Assembly: GCF_022669055.1 (NCBI RefSeq)
Contig: NZ_JAJMLW010000004.1
Location: 1-64,000 of the forward strand
Length of the DNA: 64,000 nucleotides
DNA from: Adlercreutzia faecimuris
GTDB taxonomy: Bacteria > Actinomycetota > Coriobacteriia > Coriobacteriales > Eggerthellaceae
Direction of reading: 5' to 3'
In this document: piece by piece, positions 34,197-42,583 of the stretch
How the letters are laid out: each line of letters begins with the position of its first letter
Numbering within the stretch: the stretch's first letter is position 1
Notes under the pieces: model-generated
What the model was told of the DNA's origin: nothing
Database searches by the model: none
The model's input: only the letters and a program-made list of their open reading frames with translations
Made by a program: the position numbers and the translations under genes

Positions 34197-35938
34197 GGGA
34201 GCGTCCGACGGCCGGCGCTGCCGCGGCGGGCGCCGCCGTGTCGGCGGCCGACCTGGTGGTGACGGCACGCCACGGCTTCACCGCGCTTGACGACGAGGTG
34301 CGCCCGCTGGCCGTGGGCATCGCGGGCGACCGCATCGCGTGGACGGGCGACCCCGCCGAGGTGGGCGACGCCGCCCATCCCGTGGCCGCCGCCGCGCGCC
34401 GCGCCGACTACGGCGACGCCTTCCTCATGCCGGGCTTCCACGACGCCCACCTGCACTTCTTCCACTCCGCGCTCTACGCGTCGCCCCTGGCCGACCAGTT
34501 CCTCGGCGCGAGCGAGCAGGACTGCGTCGACCGCCTGGCCCCGCTGGCCGCGCGGCGCCCCGCCGGGTCGTGGCTGCTGGCCCAGGGCTGGCGCGAGTAC
34601 CGCTGGAACCCGCCGGTCATGCCCACGCGCGCCTCGCTCGACGCCGCCTACCCCGACCGGCCCGTGGCGCTGTACTCCGGCGACGCCCACACCTTGTGGC
34701 TCAACGGGCGCGCGCTCGAGCGGCTCGGCATCACCGAGGCCTCGGAGGCGCCGGCCGGTGGCAGCTACGACCGCGACGCGGAGGGCCGGCTGACCGGCAT
34801 CGTGCGCGAGGCGGCGGCCATGGAGCTCATGCCGCGCATCGTCGGCGAGTTCACAGCCGACGAGCTGCTGGACGCTTACCGCGCCTTCCAGGCCACGCTC
34901 AACGCCCAGGGCGTGACGGCGGTCTGCGACATGGCGCTCATGGCGGGGCCGGGGCTCGACTTCGTGCGCGACGATCTGTTCGCCGCCCTGGAGGAGGCCG
35001 GCGAGCTCACCCTGCGCGTGTCGCTGTTTCCCACACTGCTGGCCGACGGCAGTCGCCTGGCCGGCCTCCAGGAGCGCCTGGACGGCCCGCTCGTGCGCGC
35101 CCAGGGCTACAAGCAGTTCTTCGACGGCGTGTCCAGCCAGCACACGGCCTGGCTGCACGATCCCTACGCCAACGCGCGCTTCCCCGGCGACTGCGGGCGC
35201 CCGACGGTGGATCCCCAGGTCATGGGCGAGCTCGTGCAGAAGGCGGCCGCCGAGGGGCAGGGCGTGCGCATCCACGCCATCGGCGACGAGGCGATCCACC
35301 GGGCGCTCGACCTGTACGAGGCCGCGGGCATCGGGCGGTCGCGAGCCGGCGCTTCGGATGCGGGCGTCGCGGGCGCCGCGGACGCCCCGGGTGCCGCCCC
35401 GCGCCCCGCGCCCGTCTTCACCCTGGAGCATCTGGAGAACTTCCAGCCCGCCGATATCGCGCGCCTGGCGCGCCTGGGCGTGGCGGCCTCGGTGCAGCCG
35501 CGCCACATGACGCTCGACCCCGGCGGCCCCGAGCGCGACCTGGGGCCCGCGCGCGTGCCGTACATGTGGCCCCTCCGCCAGCTGCTCGACGCCGGGGCCG
35601 TGCTCGCCTTCGGCACCGATTCGCCGGTCACGCCCACCGACCCGCTCGCTGCCGTCTACACGGCCGTCACCCGCAAGGACGCCGACACGCGCGCGCCGGA
35701 GGGCGGCTGGTTGCCGGCTGAGGCGCTCACCGTGCCCGAGGCCCTGCGCGCCTACACCGCCGGCAGCGCCCGCGCCGCCGGCCGCGGCGCCGACCTGGGC
35801 GCGCTCGCCCCCGGCATGCTGGCCGACCTGGTCGTGCTTGACCGCGACCTCACCGCCGTTGACTCCGAGGCCATCCCCGATGCCCGCGTCCTGGCCACCT
35901 ACGTCGGCGGTCGCCGGGTCTACGCCGCCGACGAGTAA
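34190..35938 (+). CDS. Amidohydrolase, YtcJ-like (Amidohydro_3)
   Basis: A 582-residue metal-dependent hydrolase. The N-terminal beta part (ADLVVTARHGFTALDDEVRPLAVGIAGDRIAW) leads to the metal-binding FLMPGFHDAHLHFF. Later conserved parts are KQFFDGVSSQHTAWL, RIHAIGDEAIHRALD, FTLEHLENFQP and AFGTDSPVTPTDPL. Related enzymes hydrolyse N-substituted amides or cyclic imides; the substrate here is unknown. An Ala/Gly-rich insertion (about residues 383-405) splits the His-containing strands. ATG 34190 overlaps the preceding small membrane protein gene. No signal peptide. Confidence 0.88.
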   Translation: MLGERPTAGAAAAGAAVSAADLVVTARHGFTALDDEVRPLAVGIAGDRIAWTGDPAEVGDAAHPVAAAARRADYGDAFLMPGFHDAHLHFFHSALYASPLADQFLGASEQDCVDRLAPLAARRPAGSWLLAQGWREYRWNPPVMPTRASLDAAYPDRPVALYSGDAHTLWLNGRALERLGITEASEAPAGGSYDRDAEGRLTGIVREAAAMELMPRIVGEFTADELLDAYRAFQATLNAQGVTAVCDMALMAGPGLDFVRDDLFAALEEAGELTLRVSLFPTLLADGSRLAGLQERLDGPLVRAQGYKQFFDGVSSQHTAWLHDPYANARFPGDCGRPTVDPQVMGELVQKAAAEGQGVRIHAIGDEAIHRALDLYEAAGIGRSRAGASDAGVAGAADAPGAAPRPAPVFTLEHLENFQPADIARLARLGVAASVQPRHMTLDPGGPERDLGPARVPYMWPLRQLLDAGAVLAFGTDSPVTPTDPLAAVYTAVTRKDADTRAPEGGWLPAEALTVPEALRAYTAGSARAAGRGADLGALAPGMLADLVVLDRDLTAVDSEAIPDARVLATYVGGRRVYAADE

Positions 35939-36388
35939 CCGCGCGCCGGGCCTGCCCCGCGCCGCCGACGAGCGGCGACGTGCCGCGCCCGGCCCACCCC
36001 GCGCCGCCGACGAGCGAGGCGCGGCGTGCCAGGTTGCCGGCGGCTTGCCCCCGGCGATTGGAGCCCGCCGCCCCGAATCACCGGCGGCTTGCACCGATTT
36101 GGGCGTTTCATATCCATTTCGTCGAGTTTCCCGAGGCAAGCGACGGCGCCTCGGAGGGCCGCGCCGGCGTTTCCCCAGGTCAGTTTTTTCGCGTTCCCCA
36201 ATCGGCGCCCGATTCCCGCGAAAAACGCCCTCCGAGCCTCGGGAAACTCGCGAAAATGGATATGAAATCCCGTCTGACCGAAAAGAGGGCGGCGTGGGAG
36301 GGCTCCTTCGCGCGGGAGCGGTATGCTTAGCGGGTCACTGACAACGCGCGCCGGCCGGGGGCCCGCGCGCCGACGCTAAGGGGTCGCC
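35939..36388. other. Intergenic region with short direct repeats and an inverted-repeat element
   Basis: No gene is supported in these 450 bases. GCCGCCGACGAG, the end of the amidohydrolase gene, recurs at about 35963 and 36005 in GC-rich DNA. An inverted-repeat element of about 163 bases follows at 36105-36267. The final part precedes the dehydrogenase gene. Confidence 0.55.
36105..36267. mobile_element. MITE-like element with 31-base terminal inverted repeats
   Basis: TTTCATATCCATTTCGTCGA...GAGG (36105-36136) and its near-complement ending AATGGATATGAAA (36237-36267) have about three mismatches. A nested inverted repeat TTTTTTCGCG/CGCGAAAAA lies inside. The element is AT-richer than its flanks and has no coding capacity. 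This form fits a non-autonomous miniature transposon; a long regulatory hairpin is the alternative. No target duplication was identified. Confidence 0.5.
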
Positions 36389-37306
36389 ATGTACAAAGTC
36401 CACTGCCTCAACAACATCTCGCCGGAGGGCCTGGCCCTCCTGACCGACCAGTACGAGATCGTCGACGACATCGAGCAGGCCGATGCCGTGCTCGTGCGCA
36501 GCGCCAACATGCACGAGATGGCCATCCCCGCCAACCTGAAGGTGGTCGCCCGCGCCGGCGCCGGCGTCAACAACATCCCGCTCGAGGCCATGGCTGAGGC
36601 CGGCATCCCCGTGCTCAACACCCCCGGCGCCAACGCCAATGCCGTGAAGGAGCTCGTCCTGGCCGGCATGCTGCTGGCCAGCCGCGACATCGTCGGCGGC
36701 ATCGCCTGGTGCCGCGACAACGCCGACGACGAGAACATCGGCAAGTCGGCCGAGAAGGCGAAGAAGCAGTTCGCCGGCCGCGAGATCACCGGCAAGACCC
36801 TCGGCGTCATCGGCTTGGGCGCCATCGGCAAGCTCGTCGTGGCCGCCGCCGAGGCCCTGGGCATGAAGGTCATCGGCTACGACCCGTTCCTTGACGCCGA
36901 GCGCGCCGCCGCCATCTCGCCGACCATGACCTTCACCGCCGACCTGGCCGACCTCTACGGCGCCAGCGACTTCGTCACTATCCACGTGCCGGCCACGGCC
37001 GACACCAAGGGCATGGTGGACGCGGACGCCATCGCCCAGATGAAGGACGGCGTCGTCTTCCTCAACTTCTCGCGCGACTCCCTCGTCGACGACGCGGCCA
37101 TGGCCGCCGGCCTGGCCGACGGCAAGGTGGGCTGCTACGTCACCGACTTCGCCAACCCCGCCGTCATGGCCATGGAAAACGCCATCGTCATCCCGCACCT
37201 GGGCGCTTCTACCGCCGAGGCCGAGGACAACTGCGCCATCATGGCCGTCAACCAGATCATGGACTACCTGGAGAACGGCAACAAGGTGCACTGCGTCAAC
37301 ATGTAG
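36389..37306 (+). CDS. D-3-phosphoglycerate dehydrogenase-like 2-hydroxyacid dehydrogenase
   Basis: A 305-residue NAD-dependent D-2-hydroxyacid dehydrogenase. The catalytic domain has VLVRSANMHEM and ARAGAGVNNIPLEA; the Rossmann motif is TLGVIGLGAIGKLV; the catalytic Arg lies in LNFSRDSLVDD and the His in IPHLGASTAEAEDN. It ends without the ACT domain that gives serine feedback control in longer SerA proteins. Oxidation of 3-phosphoglycerate for serine synthesis is the likeliest role, but other hydroxyacids cannot be excluded. Confidence 0.88.
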   Translation: MYKVHCLNNISPEGLALLTDQYEIVDDIEQADAVLVRSANMHEMAIPANLKVVARAGAGVNNIPLEAMAEAGIPVLNTPGANANAVKELVLAGMLLASRDIVGGIAWCRDNADDENIGKSAEKAKKQFAGREITGKTLGVIGLGAIGKLVVAAAEALGMKVIGYDPFLDAERAAAISPTMTFTADLADLYGASDFVTIHVPATADTKGMVDADAIAQMKDGVVFLNFSRDSLVDDAAMAAGLADGKVGCYVTDFANPAVMAMENAIVIPHLGASTAEAEDNCAIMAVNQIMDYLENGNKVHCVNM

Positions 37307-37509
37307 GCGCGCCCGGCACGTCCGCGGGGGCATCCCCCGCGCGAGCCCCGCGTTTCGAGTTTGTTGCAAACGGCCGCCGTGCCCTCGGGCGTGGCGGCCG
37401 TCCCGTATCATGGCGTCCAATGCGAAAGCGGCCGTTCGGCGCTCTGGCGCCCGACGGCCCGTCATCGGCCCTGGCGCCCCGCGCGCCCGCGGCCGAAGAA
37501 GGAGGAACC

Positions 37510-38262
37510 ATGGGCATTCTCGACGGGAAGGTCGCCATCATCACCGGCGCGACGCGCGGCATCGGCTTCGCCATCGCGCACGAGTTCCTGGAGAACGGCG
37601 CGAAGGTCGCCATCTGCGGCTCGCGGCCCGAGACGGTGGAGCGCGCGCTGTCCGAGCTCCAGGTCATCGACGAGGGCTACCCGGTCATGGGCATCACTCC
37701 CGACCTGTCCGACCCCGACTCCATCGCGGCGGAGTTCCAGAAGGTGGTCGACGCCTTCGGCCGCCTGGACATCCTGGGCAACAACGCCGGCGTCAGCTCG
37801 CGCACGCCCATCCTCGACTACACGGCCGACGAGTTCCGCAAGGTCATGGAGATCAACGTCGACGCCGTGTTCCTGTGCAGCCAGGCGGCGACCCGCATCT
37901 TCCGCGAGCAGGGCGAGGGCGGCTGCATCATCAACACCTCGTCGATGGTGGGCCGCTACGGCCAGCCCTCTGGCTCGGCGTACCCCACGTCGAAGTTCGC
38001 GGTGAACGGGCTGACGCTGTCGCTCGCGCGTGAGCTGGCCAAGGACCACATCCGCGTGAACGCCGTGGCGCCGGGCGTCATCCACACCGACATGGTGGAC
38101 GCGCTGCCCGACTCGATCATCCAGCCGCTCATCGCCAGCATCCCGCTCGGCCGCATGGGCGAGCCGTCCGACATCGCCAACGCCTACCTCTTCCTGGCGA
38201 GCGACATGGCCAGCTACATCTCCGGCGCCGTCCTGCCGGTTGACGGGCTGTCGCGCCCGTAG
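37510..38262 (+). CDS. Short-chain dehydrogenase/reductase, FabG-like
   Basis: A 250-residue classical SDR. TGATRGIGFAIA binds the nucleotide, NNAGVSSR stabilises the fold, and the catalytic Ser/Tyr/Lys lie in NTSSMVGRYG and YPTSKFAVNG. The C-terminal IRVNAVAPGVIHTDM and SGAVLPVDGL match 3-oxoacyl-ACP reductases and bile-acid or sugar alcohol dehydrogenases, so the substrate is open. GGAGGAACC fixes ATG 37510. It is followed by a perfect terminator and is probably monocistronic or paired with the upstream dehydrogenase. Confidence 0.88.
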   Translation: MGILDGKVAIITGATRGIGFAIAHEFLENGAKVAICGSRPETVERALSELQVIDEGYPVMGITPDLSDPDSIAAEFQKVVDAFGRLDILGNNAGVSSRTPILDYTADEFRKVMEINVDAVFLCSQAATRIFREQGEGGCIINTSSMVGRYGQPSGSAYPTSKFAVNGLTLSLARELAKDHIRVNAVAPGVIHTDMVDALPDSIIQPLIASIPLGRMGEPSDIANAYLFLASDMASYISGAVLPVDGLSRP

Positions 38263-38286
38263 CGAATCACACGCGCCGCTGATGCG

Positions 38287-38318
38287 AAGGGGCCCCTCCT
38301 CGGAGGGGCCCCTTTTGC
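38287..38318 (+). terminator. Rho-independent terminator
   Basis: AAGGGGCCCCTCC (38287-38299) pairs with GGAGGGGCCCCTT (38302-38314), followed by TTTT. It ends the SDR transcript and probably also the convergent activase transcript. Confidence 0.9.
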
Positions 38319-38357
38319 GCGGGGAGGGAGGGACCCTTCGCTTGCGAGGGGCGGCCG

Positions 38358-41300
38358 CTAGCGGAGGTTGCGGCGGGCGGCCTCCACCACCAGGCGGACG
38401 CGGTTCTCGCGGTTGAGGGCCGATGCCTCGGGGTCGTAGTCGAGCACGGTGATCTGCATATCGGGGTAGCGCCGCCCCAGGTCGTGCAGCGCGCCGCGGC
38501 TCCTCACGTGGCCCTTGAGGCAGCCGAAGGACTGAAGATAGATGACGTGGCGCACGCCGGCGGCGGCGAAGGCGTCCAGCTGGGGGAGGAAGCGCACGTC
38601 GTCGGAGAACAGCAGGGCGGGGTCGGGGAGCACCGGCTCGGCGTCGAGAGCGCCGAGCATCTCGACCAGCCTGTCGTTCATGAAGGGGTCGAAGATGAGC
38701 AGCGGGTTGCCCACCAGCCCGATGCGCGGTCGGCTGGCGTCGTCGCCGGCGGGCGTGGGCGCGGGCACGTCGTCGGGCGCGGCGCCATCGGGCGCGCGCC
38801 AGGCGCGTTCCCAGGTGAAGGCGGGCGTGCGGCCCGTGGCGCGCTCGACCATGCGGGGCACGGCGTCCACCAGGCAGCGCTCGCAGACCGCCGGCAGTGT
38901 GATGGCGTCCAGGTCGGGGTCGGCCTCCAGCAGGCGGATGGCGCGCGCCGCCAGCGCGGTGGCCGTGAAGCACACGTCCTTGGCCGTGCAGCGTCGCGCC
39001 ACCTCCAGGTCGCCCTCGTCCAGCCCGCGTGCGAGCAGGAGCGCCTCGTGGTCGCCGGTCGCCGCAGCGTCACCGGCACACGCCGCGGCCGCCTCGCCAG
39101 CATCGGGCGCGCCCGGCGCGTCGCCCGCGGCACACGCCGCGCCCTCCGCATCGCCGACGCCCGTCGGCGCCTCGCCCGCAGCGCCCGCGTCGCCCGTCAC
39201 CGCGCCGCCGCTCGCCGCGCCCCGGCGCTTGCGCACGGCGATGGTCTCGGCGAGGGTGCGCAGGCGGATACGGAGGTGGGCGGTGTCCACCATCTCGTCC
39301 ACCTTGAGCGCCGTGAAGGGCGCGCCGGCCGCCGTGACGAGGTCGCGCACCTCCTCCAGGCTCACGGCGTCGAAGCCGCAGCCGAACGACTGGAGGCACA
39401 CCAGGTCGACCTGGGGGTGGGCCAGCGCGAAGCGCGCGCTCCTCACCAGGCGCTTTGCCGGCTTCCACGGCTGGGCGCCGGGGGCGTGGCCGTCCACCGC
39501 GCGCAGGCGCGCGCCCAGGCCGAGGGGGTTGAGCACGGCGAGCCCCATCTTCTGCAGCATGACGTCCACGTCGTGGGCCAGCGCGGCGTCGTTGTGGTAG
39601 GGGCGCCCCGCCACCAGCACGGCGTGGCGCCGCGGGTCGGCTTCCACCCAGGCGAGCGCCGCCTCGCCGGCGCGCTCCATCGTGTGCTCGAAGTCGGCCT
39701 GGGCGGCCAGCGCCGCGTCGAGCGCCGCCTCCAGCTCGCCCTCGGCCAGCGGCGCCCCGGCGGCGGTCGCCAGGGGGTCGAGGCAGGCGGCGAGCGCGGC
39801 GCGATCCTCGGGGCTGGCGGCGATGGCGCGCGGCTTGCTGCGGCTGAGCGTCGGCGCGATCAGCGGCGGGCGGCCCCCGCGGGCGCCCATCCCGGCGCCG
39901 TCGGCCAGCGCATCGGCGTACTCGCAGGTCACGGGGCAGTGGTAGCTCCGGTCGTAGCGTGCCATGAGCACGGCGTCGCAGTCCTTGCCCAGAAGCGAGA
40001 ACAGGCGGCTGTGCGACAGCTTGGCGGGGAAGCACACGCTCTCGGAGGGCACCGTCTCACAGGCGGCTCGCGATCCGCCCTGGTCGGAGCCGTGATCGGG
40101 CACGCGCACGCTGAACCCGAGGGCGCGGATGAGCCCATGCCAGAAGGGCAGCGCCTCGTAGGATTCCAGGGTGTCCATGATCCCGATGGTCATCCGGGCG
40201 CGCGGGCCCAGGCCCTCCTCGTCGCCGAGGCGCCCGACGAGCGCCTGCTCGAGCGCCATCAGGTTGGGGGCGCTCTCGCGCCCGCCATCGGCCGGCCCCG
40301 CGTCGCCCGCGCCCTCCGCCGCGGCGCGCCGCCGCAGCTCGTCGGCGCCGCGGTCGCACTTGTTGCCGCTCACGAAGGCGCGGTCCTCGCCGAACTCCAC
40401 CACGTCGAGCGAGCAGGCGTTGGCGCAGCCGGTGCAGGTGAGCGCCCGGTGCGCCGGCTTGAGCGCCGCCAGCTCGTCGCGCCCGATGAGCGTGCTCCGC
40501 CTCCTCGCCCGCGCGCCGTCGTCCGCGCCCTCGCCGGAGGCGGGGCCCGCACCTGCCCGGCCGTCGCCCTCCGCCTCCCAGCGGTCGCGCGCCACGAGCG
40601 CCGCGCCGATGGCGCCCATCAGGTGCGCCCGGTCGCAGCGCACGGCCTCGACGCCGCAGATCAGCTCGAAGGCGCGCAGCACGGCGTCGGACTTGAACGC
40701 GCCGCCCTGCACCACCACGCGGTCGCCCAGCGACGCAGCGCGCTCGCTGCCGATGATGCGGAACAGCGCGTTCTGCACCACCGAGTAGGCCACGCCGGCG
40801 GCGATGTCGTCGAGCGAGGCGCCCACCTTCTGGGCGTGCTTCACCCGCGACGACATGAACACGGTGCAGCGCATTCCCAGGTCGACGGGATGGTCGGCCC
40901 GCAGCGCGGCGGCCGCGAACTCCGAGGGGGTCGACCGCAGGCTGTGGGCGGTGCCCTCGATGAACGCGCCGCAGCCGCTCGAGCAGGCCTCGTTGAGCAC
41001 GGCGTCAGCCACCGCGCCCTGCTCGACCCACAGCGCCTTCATGTCCTGGCCGCCGATGTCGAGCACGAACGACACGTCGGGCACGAGCTCCTGGGCGCCG
41101 CGCAGGTGCGCCGCCGTCTCCACCACCCCCGAGTCGATGCCGAGTGCCGCGCGCAGCAGGTCCTCGCCGTAGCCGGTGGCGGTGGCGTGTGCGATCCACG
41201 GCGCCTCCTCGCCCCGCGGGGCTGACCGCGGCAGCGATGCGAGCGCGCCCAGGACCATCTGGCGCACGGTGTCCAGCACGTCGCCGCGCGTGGGCTCGTA

Positions 41301-42380
41301 GGCGTTGTAGACCAGGCGCCCGTCGGCATCCACCAGGGCGACCTTCGCCGTCGTCGACCCGGCGTCGACGCCCAGGAACAGCGGCCCACGCGCGTCGAAG
41401 GAGCGGAGGGAGGGGAAGACGGCCCGGGCGTGCCGCTCGCGGAAGGCGGCCAGCTCCTCCGGGTCGGCGAACAGGGCGGGCAGGCGTCCCAGCTCCTCCT
41501 CGGCGTCGATGAGCTCGCCGGCGCCCGCGCGCTCGCACAGCTCGTCGAGCGACGCGGTGACGGCCTCCTCCTCGGACAGCAGCGCGGCGCCCAGGGCGGT
41601 GAACAGGTGCGCGTCGCGGGGCAGGATGCCCGTCGCGGGGGTGAGCCCGAGCGCGCGGCGGAAGCGGTGCGCCAGGTCGGGCACGTACTCGAAGGGCCCG
41701 CCCAGAAACACGAGCGTCCCGCGCAGGGGCCGTCCGCAGGCCAGCCCGCCCAGGGTCTGGCGCACCACGGCGTCCAGCGCGCTCGCGGCGATGTCGGCCT
41801 TCGCGGCGCCGGCGTTGAGTAGCGGCCGCACGTCGGTCTGGGCGAACACGGCGCAGCGCGACGCGATGGGGTAGAGCCGCGACGCGCCCATGGACAGCCG
41901 GCTCATGGCGCCGGTGCGCACGCCCAGCATGAAGGCAATGGTGTCGATGAAGCCGCCCGTGCCGCCGGCGCAGGTGGCGTTCATGCGCTGCTCCAGGCCG
42001 CCGGTCAGGTAGATGACCTTCGCGTCCTCGCCGCCCAGCTCCACCACGGCGTCGGCGTCGGGGTAGGCGCCGCGCACGGCCCGGGTGGTGGCCACGACCT
42101 CCTGGACGAAGGGGACGCCGAGCACCTCGGCGGCGCTGATGCCGGCCGACCCGGTGATGGCGACGGTGCCCTCCAGGTTGCCGTGGCGCCAGGACAGGTC
42201 GTGCAGCACCGTCTGGAGCGTCTTGCGGATGTTGGACTGATGGCGCTGGTAGGCGGAGTGGAGGATGGTGCCGTCCTCCTCGGCGATGACGACCTTGATG
42301 GTCTTCGACCCCGCATCGATGCCGATGCGCAGGGTCGGCCGGGACGCGCCGAGGGGCGCCCCGCAGTCGGTCTCGTGCAT
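38358..42380 (-). CDS. Giant BadF/HgdC-type 2-hydroxyacyl-CoA dehydratase activase with DUF2229 and HgdB-like parts
   Basis: A 1340-residue multidomain protein. Two ASKHA ATPase domains lie in tandem: residues ~15-290 (RIGIDAGSKTIKVVIAEEDG, VELGGEDAKVI, CAGGTGGFIDT) and ~335-610 (LGVDAGSTTAKVALVDADG, LDIGGQDMKALW, CSSGCGAFIEG). Then come a Cys-rich DUF2229 region (LTCTGCANACSLDVVEF, SGNKCDRGADE) and a C-terminal half resembling the dehydratase HgdB fold. Such proteins use ATP to push electrons to very low potential for dehydratases or related enzymes. No separate HgdA/B genes are adjacent, so its partner is unknown. An Ala/Gly-rich insertion lies around residues 1065-1115. Cytoplasmic. Confidence 0.9.
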   Translation of the reverse strand: MHETDCGAPLGASRPTLRIGIDAGSKTIKVVIAEEDGTILHSAYQRHQSNIRKTLQTVLHDLSWRHGNLEGTVAITGSAGISAAEVLGVPFVQEVVATTRAVRGAYPDADAVVELGGEDAKVIYLTGGLEQRMNATCAGGTGGFIDTIAFMLGVRTGAMSRLSMGASRLYPIASRCAVFAQTDVRPLLNAGAAKADIAASALDAVVRQTLGGLACGRPLRGTLVFLGGPFEYVPDLAHRFRRALGLTPATGILPRDAHLFTALGAALLSEEEAVTASLDELCERAGAGELIDAEEELGRLPALFADPEELAAFRERHARAVFPSLRSFDARGPLFLGVDAGSTTAKVALVDADGRLVYNAYEPTRGDVLDTVRQMVLGALASLPRSAPRGEEAPWIAHATATGYGEDLLRAALGIDSGVVETAAHLRGAQELVPDVSFVLDIGGQDMKALWVEQGAVADAVLNEACSSGCGAFIEGTAHSLRSTPSEFAAAALRADHPVDLGMRCTVFMSSRVKHAQKVGASLDDIAAGVAYSVVQNALFRIIGSERAASLGDRVVVQGGAFKSDAVLRAFELICGVEAVRCDRAHLMGAIGAALVARDRWEAEGDGRAGAGPASGEGADDGARARRRSTLIGRDELAALKPAHRALTCTGCANACSLDVVEFGEDRAFVSGNKCDRGADELRRRAAAEGAGDAGPADGGRESAPNLMALEQALVGRLGDEEGLGPRARMTIGIMDTLESYEALPFWHGLIRALGFSVRVPDHGSDQGGSRAACETVPSESVCFPAKLSHSRLFSLLGKDCDAVLMARYDRSYHCPVTCEYADALADGAGMGARGGRPPLIAPTLSRSKPRAIAASPEDRAALAACLDPLATAAGAPLAEGELEAALDAALAAQADFEHTMERAGEAALAWVEADPRRHAVLVAGRPYHNDAALAHDVDVMLQKMGLAVLNPLGLGARLRAVDGHAPGAQPWKPAKRLVRSARFALAHPQVDLVCLQSFGCGFDAVSLEEVRDLVTAAGAPFTALKVDEMVDTAHLRIRLRTLAETIAVRKRRGAASGGAVTGDAGAAGEAPTGVGDAEGAACAAGDAPGAPDAGEAAAACAGDAAATGDHEALLLARGLDEGDLEVARRCTAKDVCFTATALAARAIRLLEADPDLDAITLPAVCERCLVDAVPRMVERATGRTPAFTWERAWRAPDGAAPDDVPAPTPAGDDASRPRIGLVGNPLLIFDPFMNDRLVEMLGALDAEPVLPDPALLFSDDVRFLPQLDAFAAAGVRHVIYLQSFGCLKGHVRSRGALHDLGRRYPDMQITVLDYDPEASALNRENRVRLVVEAARRNLR

Positions 42381-42583
42381 GATGTGCCTGCTCTTCCCTC
42401 GATGTTCTCGGGTCGATTATGACACAGAAGGCGCCTGCCAGCCCGTCGGCGCGCCCCGTGCGCAAAGCGCCCACACGCGCCCGAGCGCCGCGCCCGCGCC
42501 CGCCGCTTGGCGCCCGCCGCGACTGCGCCGGCCGCCCCGGTCGCCCGCGTCCGGCCGCGCCCGCTGCCCGCGCCCCGCGCGCC

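Noticed and set aside
34193-36139. A long minus-strand frame over the amidohydrolase gene
   Set aside because: The amidohydrolase on the plus strand has full family motifs; the antisense product is Arg/Gly/Ala-rich without domains.
38484-41225. A 913-codon open frame antisense to the activase gene
   Set aside because: It is a composition shadow of the activase gene and shows no recognisable motif.
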